64,000 nt of DNA from Podarcis raffonei (Eukaryota > Chordata > Lepidosauria > Squamata > Lacertidae), in the NCBI RefSeq assembly GCF_027172205.1, contig NC_070603.1, forward strand, positions 6,374,501 to 6,438,500, written 5' to 3'. The notes beneath the pieces were generated by a model that was not told where the DNA came from, searched no databases, and worked only from the letters and a program-made list of their open reading frames with translations. The position numbers and the translations under genes are program-made. Shown here in pieces: positions 58,615 to 64,000 of the stretch. Each line of letters starts with the position of its first letter. The first letter of the stretch is position 1.

Positions 58615-59350
58615 TATATATAAAGATATAAAAGTAGAAATAAACTACAATTAAAAATCCCTGAGCACCCTACCATGGTCCAGCAAGACCTTCAGCAATT
58701 CTCAAGTGGTCCGTGGGAAGAAAAGTATCAGAACCACTGGTTTAGAACTTCAGAAAAGAGAAACAACGGAACATCATTAATAGTGCAAAGACTTCCTTGG
58801 TTCATTTGGAGAACTGTCAGGTTTCTTCAGAACATTCTACACAGCTTGTGCTGGCTTGGGCCAGATGCATCTCCACAGGAAGTCAAGAATTGAGGCTGGC
58901 AAGTAAGAGAGAGGAACGTATAAGAGTTTGGCATCCCATCCTGGACAGTAGTGGATGCGAGGGGAGCAGGAGGTCAGGGCATGTTCTATAGAGTCCGTGA
59001 CCGGTTGAAAGTTGCTGCTGCCGGTGAAGTGGCAGAATTTTAATAATTTGAGACCTGTGTGTGGGATATAGGAAAGAAAAGAAAACTTAGTGATGCAAAA
59101 ACATCTATGTATTTATTTCTGCATTTATTGATTTGATTTCTATGCTGCCCTATACCTCCGCAGGAGATAGCCTAAATATTTTGGGTTCTGAAGGGATAGG
59201 TTAGCTTCTGGATTTCTCTGCCTAGGAGGTCTAAATCTAAGGAGGAGCATTGGGAGCATTTTCTGTCGCTTTAAGACGGAACCTTTTTCAACAGGGGATT
59301 AGACATTGTCAATCTGTATTTCAGGCTGTAGGTGGGGCTGGAGACTAGTA
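58615..59350. other. Unassigned intergenic DNA
   Basis: No gene recognised. Short open frames near 58675-58990 have no family resemblance. Confidence 0.5.
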
Positions 59351-60009
59351 TCTGCACTACGCTAAAGGAAAATGTTATGAAAATGGTATACAGATGGTAT
59401 ATAAAAAGGTAAAGGTACCCCTGCCCGTTCGGGCCAGTCTTGCCAGACTCTAGGGTTGTGCGCTCATCTCACTCTAGAGGCCGGGAGCCTGCGCTGTCCG
59501 CAGACACTTCCGGGTCACGTGGCCAGCGTGACAAAGCTGCATCTGGTGAGCCAGCGCAGCACACGGAACGCCGTTTACCTTCCCGCTGGTAAGCGGTCCC
59601 TATTTATCTACTTGCACCCGGGGGTGCTTTCGAACTGCTAGGTTGGCAGGCGCTGGGACCGAATGACGGGAGCGCACCCCGCTGCGGGGATTCGAACCGC
59701 CGACCATGCGATCGGCAAGTCCTAGGCACTGAGGTTTTACCCACAGAGCCACCCGCGTCCCACAGATGGTATATAACACCGGTTAAATTAGCAAAAATGT
59801 ATAAAACTTGTAATAAGTGTTGGAAATGTAAAGAGAAAGAAGGAACCTTTATTCATATGTGGTGGGAATGTAAGAAAGTGAAGGGGTTCTGGGAGATGAT
59901 ATATAATGAGTTAAAGAAGATGTTGAAATATAGTTTTGTAAAGAAACCAGAAACCTTCCTTTTGGGAATAACAAAAAATGAAATAAATAAAAAGGACTGT
60001 AAACTTTTT
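59351..60009 (+). mobile_element. L1 fragment split by a SINE and cut by another L1
   Basis: Plus-strand ORF2 C-terminus close to the 30890-34411 L1: TLKENVMKMVYRWY-type sequence before the SINE, then CNKCWKCKEKEGTFIHMWWEC after it. It stops after the DCKLF block where the minus-strand L1 begins. The remainder may lie beyond the right edge. Confidence 0.85.
59404..59761 (-). mobile_element. Sauria-type SINE
   Basis: About 358 bp on the minus strand, starting GGGACGCGGGTGGC with a tRNA-like head (B-box GGTTCGAATCC), body words GTTCGAAAGCACC and GTGCAAGTAGATAAATAGG, and a GGTACCTTTACCTTT tail of the BovB-related kind. Target duplication ACAGATGGTATATA at 59390-59403 and 59762-59775. Sauria SINEs are typical of squamates. 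Confidence 0.9.
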
Positions 60010-60435
60010 CTTTTCTTTTTTTAAATAAATGTTTATTGGAATTTTACAAAACATAGAAATCAAACATACACATATATCAAAACAGAAAACAGAAAATACA
60101 CACTTAATAAAGAAAAGAAAAAGAAAAAGAATCCACTTTTAAGTTTCAAGGTTCTATATCCCTCTTTTCCTGACCTCCTCACATCTCCCTTTTTTGTATT
60201 CCTCTTTATTCCGTCAAATTCAGCAAATTCTAACCCTCTTTCAAACCTCGTTTATAATTGTATATTCCCACTTATTATGTCTCTAATTTCCCTTATCTTG
60301 GTCCTTTACTCCACCCTATATACTTTGACATAATATTATTCTAGTCATACCCCCCTTCTCTTTTTTGAAATTCTTTTTTCATACCTCTTTTAACCATATC
60401 CCAAATGCCATGTTACCTTCACATCCCACATCATT

Positions 60436-61911
60436 TTAACATTCAAACATTTTACAATATTTCTGTAGATAATCCTTGAACTTTTTCCAATCCTCTTCCA
60501 TCAACTCTTCTCCCAGGTCTCGGATTCTGCCGGTCATTTCTGCCATCTCCATATAGTCAATCACTTGCATCTGCCATTCTTCCACGGTGGGCAAATCTTG
60601 TGTCTTCCAATATTTAGCGAGAAGTATTCTTGCTGCTATTGTTGCGTACATAAAAAATGATCTGTCTTTCTTTGGCACCAATTGGCCGACTATGCCCAAA
60701 AGGAAGGCCTCTGGTTTCTTAGGAAAGGTAAATTTAAATACCTTCTTCAGTTCATTATAGATCATTTCCCAGTAAGCCTTAACCCTTGGGCATGTCCACC
60801 AAAGATGAAAGAATGTTCCCTCAGCTTCTTTACATTTCCAACATTTGTTGTCCGGCAGGTGATAAATTTTTGCAAGCTTAACTGGGGTCATGTACCACCT
60901 GTAAATCATTTTCATAATATTCTCCTTTAAGGCATTACATGCCGTAAACTTCATATCGGTGGTCCACAACTGCTCCCAGTCAGCAAACATAATGTTATAA
61001 CCTATGTCCTGCGCCCATTTAATCATAGCTGATTTGACCGTTTCATCCTGTGTATTCCATTTTAACAGCAAGTTATACATTCTTGACAATATCTTGGTTT
61101 TTGGTTCTAGCAGTTCTATTTCCAATTTTGATTTCTCCACCTGGAAGCCAATTTTTTTATCCAAATTATAGGCCTCTCTTATTTGATAATAATGAAGCCA
61201 GTCTCGCACTTTATCTTTTAATTTCTCAAAACTCTGCAATTTCAATTTGTCACCTTCTTGCTCCAAAATTTCCCAATATTTTGGCCATTTGGCCTCCATA
61301 TTGAGCTTTTTCTGAGCCTTAGCTTCCATTGGCGACAGCCACCTTGGAGTTTTATTTTCCAACAAGTCTTTATATCTTATCCAGACATTGAACAATGCTT
61401 TCCTGACAATATGGTTTTTAAATGCTTTATGTGCTTTAACCTTGTCGTACCACAAATATGCATGCCACCCAAAAACATTATTAAAACCTTCTAAATCCAA
61501 AATGTCTGTGTTCTCAAGAAGCAGCCAGTCTTTCAACCAGCAGAAAGCTGCTGATTCATAGTACAATTTAAGGTCTGGCAGGGCAAATCCACCTCTTTCC
61601 TTTACATCAGTTAATATTTTAAACTTTATTCTGGGCTTCTTGCCCTGCCAGACAAATCTAGAAATATCTCTCTGCCACTTCTTGAAACAATCCATCTTGT
61701 CCAAAATTTGCAATGATTGAAACAAAAATAACATTTTTGGCAAAACATTCATCTTTATAGCTGCAATTCGACCCAACAAGGAAAGCTTCAGATTAGACCA
61801 AATTTCTAAATCTTTTTTAACTTCTAACCAACATTTCTCATAATTGTCTTTAAATAGATTCAAATTTTTCGCAGTCATATTAATCCCTAGGTATTTCACT
61901 TTCTTCACCAC
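60436..61911 (-). pseudogene. L1 ORF2 C-terminal half, lineage of copies A-C
   Basis: 491 codons from VKKVKYLGI to the C-terminus, with the Cys motif CWKCKEAEGTF. By eye about 88 percent identical to the same region of copy B and closer still to the L1 at 26526-28653. It starts after the RT catalytic centre. Confidence 0.9.
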
Positions 61912-63575
61912 AGTTTACCGAATTCTTCTAGCATCTCCAAGGCCCTGCCAACACTTTTTTGCGGGTTTTCCAAAGATAACATTAAGTCGTCCGCGTACGC
62001 TTTTAATTTAAATTCCTTTGTTCCTATTTTGATCCCTCGGATCTCAGATGTTACTCTTATTTTATTTGTAATTATCTCTAATGCCATGATGAATAAAAGC
62101 GGGGATAGAGGGCATCCCTGTCTTGTTCCTTTTTCAATTTTAAAAGAGTTTGTTAAGTTATTATTTATAATCAATTTTGCAGATTGATTCGAGTATATTG
62201 CTTTTATTCCATTCATAAACTCGCCCTCTAGCCCTGCTTTCTCCATACTCTTCAGTAGGAACTTCCAAGAGACATTATCAAATGCCTTTTCTGCATCTAT
62301 AAAAATTAGTGCCACGGGTATTTCGTTCTTACACTCCAGATACTCAATAATGTTTATGGTGTGCCTTACGTTATCCTTGAGAAACCTATTTGGAAGGAAT
62401 CCTGCTTGATCCTTATGTATTATGTTTACTAGACATTTTTTAAGTCTACTTGCCATCACTTCCGCAAAGATTTTGTAGTCGTTATTTAAAAGTGATATGG
62501 GTCTATAATTTTTAATGTTCAATTTGTCCGTATCTGGTTTAGGGATCATCGTGATATGAGCCTCCCTCCATGTCTCTGGTACTCTTCCTCCTCTCAATAT
62601 ATTGTTCATGATGTCACATAACACTGGTGTTAATTGGTTTTCCAATACTTTGTAATATTTAGCTGACAATCCATCTGGTCCTGGGGCTTTCCCTATTTTC
62701 ATTTTCTTTATCGCATTTTGGATCTCTTCTGCTTTTATAGGGTTATTAAGTTGGGTTCTTTCTTCCTCTGTTATGGTTCTCCCGTTATATTCTTCTAGGT
62801 ATTTTTCTATTTGGGTTATGTCTTCCTTATCTTTTTTGTACAGCTTCTCATAAAATCTGAGGAAATTCTCCTTTATTTCTTTTGGATCTTCTATCAATTG
62901 TTCCTCTATTTTTATTTTGTTTATCACATTTTGTTTTTGTCTTTTTCGCAATTGCCAGGCTAATAATTTGCCCGTTTTATTAGCTGACTCAAAGTATTTT
63001 TGTTTCATTAATTTAATTTTCCATTCAATTTCTTGACTTATTAACATTGAGTATTGAGATTGTAGCATTTTTCTTATTTGGATGTTTTGTTCATCTTTCG
63101 GGTTTGTTGTTAATTTTCTCTCACACTCTCTTAGCTGAATTAGGATTTCCTCTTTCTTCTGTTCTCTTACTTTCCTCCTGTAGCTATTTTGTTGAATAAA
63201 AAACCCTCTTAAAACAGCCTTACTGGCGTCCCAGACTATGTCCAAACTTGTTTCCGTATTAAGGTTCAGATCCAAGTAATCTTTTAGAGTGGTTTTAGCT
63301 TTTCCAACCACTTCATCATTTTCCAATAGATGTTCGTTCATTCTCCATCTGAACCCGCCTTGTGGTTTACCTTTTATTTCCAAAACTACCGAATTATGGT
63401 CCGAGAGAGTTCTAGGTTGGATTTCACACTTTATAGTTCTTAATGTAAATTCCCTTGAGACCCAAATTTGATCAATTCTGCCCCAACTCTTATGTGACTC
63501 TGAGAAGAAGGTGAATTGTTTCTCTAAAGCATGTTTGTATCTCCAAATGTCTATTAAATCTAGGCTTTCTTCCAA
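61905..63575 (-). pseudogene. L1 ORF2 middle part, different lineage
   Basis: 556 codons: end of endonuclease (LSDHNSV), linker, and RT through PKPDTDKLNIKNYRPISLL, QAGFLPNR and AYADDL, ending at EEFGK. Only about 55 percent identical by eye to copy B over the linker. About 35 residues normally between EEFG and VKYLG are missing at the join to 60436-61911. Confidence 0.88.
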
Positions 63576-63718
63576 CTTATTAAAGGATCCTGGAAGTTTC
63601 CCTTGATTATTTTTTTCCTTTCTGATTGTCTGTCCAATTCTGGTATCGGTACTCCATTAAAGTCTCCTAGTAGTATTGTCTTATTGCATTCTACCTCTAA
63701 TAAGGTTTGTTCCAATTT

Positions 63719-64000
63719 TTAAAAGAATTCCGATTTATTCAGATTTGGGGCGTATATATTTATCACGTTGATTTTTCCCCCCTGGAAGTTAATTTGTACA
63801 CCTAAAATCCTTCCTTCCTCATCCTTACAGATCATTTTGGGTTCCCATTTTTCTTTCACATAAATCGCTACCCCTCTTTTCTTTTCGACTGTGCAATTTA
63901 TAAATTCAACCCCCAACTTTTTATGTACCAGAATATGTTTGTGCTTTTTAGTTACGTGTGTCTCCTGTAAACAGATTAGATCTAAGTTCTTTCTTTTCAA
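63719..64000 (-). pseudogene. L1 ORF2 endonuclease N-terminal part (runs off the edge)
   Basis: 93 codons with LDLICLQETHVTKKH (catalytic Glu) and INIYAPNLNKSEFF. The frame is broken between here and 63575. Confidence 0.85.

Larger units (their letters stand above)
60010..64000 (-). mobile_element. L1 LINE, mosaic, cut by right window edge
   Basis: At least 4.0 kb, from a T-rich 3' end near 60010 to the endonuclease start at the window edge. ORF2 is broken in at least two places (near 61908 and between 63575 and 63719). The 3' half and 5' half seem to come from different L1 lineages (see findings). Confidence 0.88.

Noticed and set aside
58675-58991. Possible small gene right of the chromovirus
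   Set aside because: Two overlapping short frames without family features; no splice or promoter support.

Overview
The window is genomic DNA from a vertebrate, almost certainly a squamate reptile. The signs are a Sauria-type SINE, several L1 lineages, CR1 LINE fragments, Tigger-like and hAT-like MITEs, a chromodomain-bearing Gypsy element and Ty1/copia elements, all around an intron-bearing host gene. I see no rRNA, true tRNA, CRISPR or prokaryotic feature.

Host gene. The only host gene I can support is on the + strand: a membrane-anchored short-chain dehydrogenase of the RDH16/RDH7/HSD17B6 group (SDR9C). Coding exon 1 occurs three times (5747-6059, 14528-14840, 23410-23722). Exons 2, 3 and 4 occur once (29948-30206, 34948-35105, 36368-36585). 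The third exon 1 plus exons 2-4 gives an uninterrupted 315-residue protein with all SDR catalytic motifs. The two upstream exon-1 copies keep an open frame and a splice donor but have no exons 2-4 of their own in the window, so they are alternative first exons or orphan exon duplicates.

Region 1-26117 is a tandem array. A primary unit of about 2.8 kb (dispersed repeat, tRNA-type SINE, putative promoter, exon 1, Tigger-like MITE) appears three times, followed by a fourth truncated copy. A full-length L1 sits on the minus strand at the unit junctions and is carried in the repeat, giving a period of 8771-8781 bp. The junction between units III and IV has no L1 and shows the empty site. Two complete L1 copies and part of a third have open ORF1 and ORF2 and are nearly identical.

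Region 26118-36900 holds the rest of the dehydrogenase gene, with introns filled by L1 fragments of several ages. Region 36900-44400 is non-coding and repeat-rich: a noncoding L1-like retroposon (37464-40628, perfect 16-bp target duplication) contains a 2.0-kb half-L1 (37807-39825, 15-bp target duplication). CR1 pieces, MITEs and microsatellites follow.

Region 44405-52354 is a Ty1/copia element with a younger copia element inserted into it. Region 52657-58614 is a Tigger-like MITE split by a Gypsy chromovirus with nearly identical LTRs. Region 59351-64000 is a truncated L1 split by a Sauria SINE, abutting an opposite-strand L1 whose two halves appear to come from different L1 lineages.

The most distinctive signals are the dehydrogenase first-exon/L1 tandem array with its readable order of events, and the half-L1 with its own unfamiliar ORF. 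All statements rest on reading the sequence; no database search or alignment program was run.
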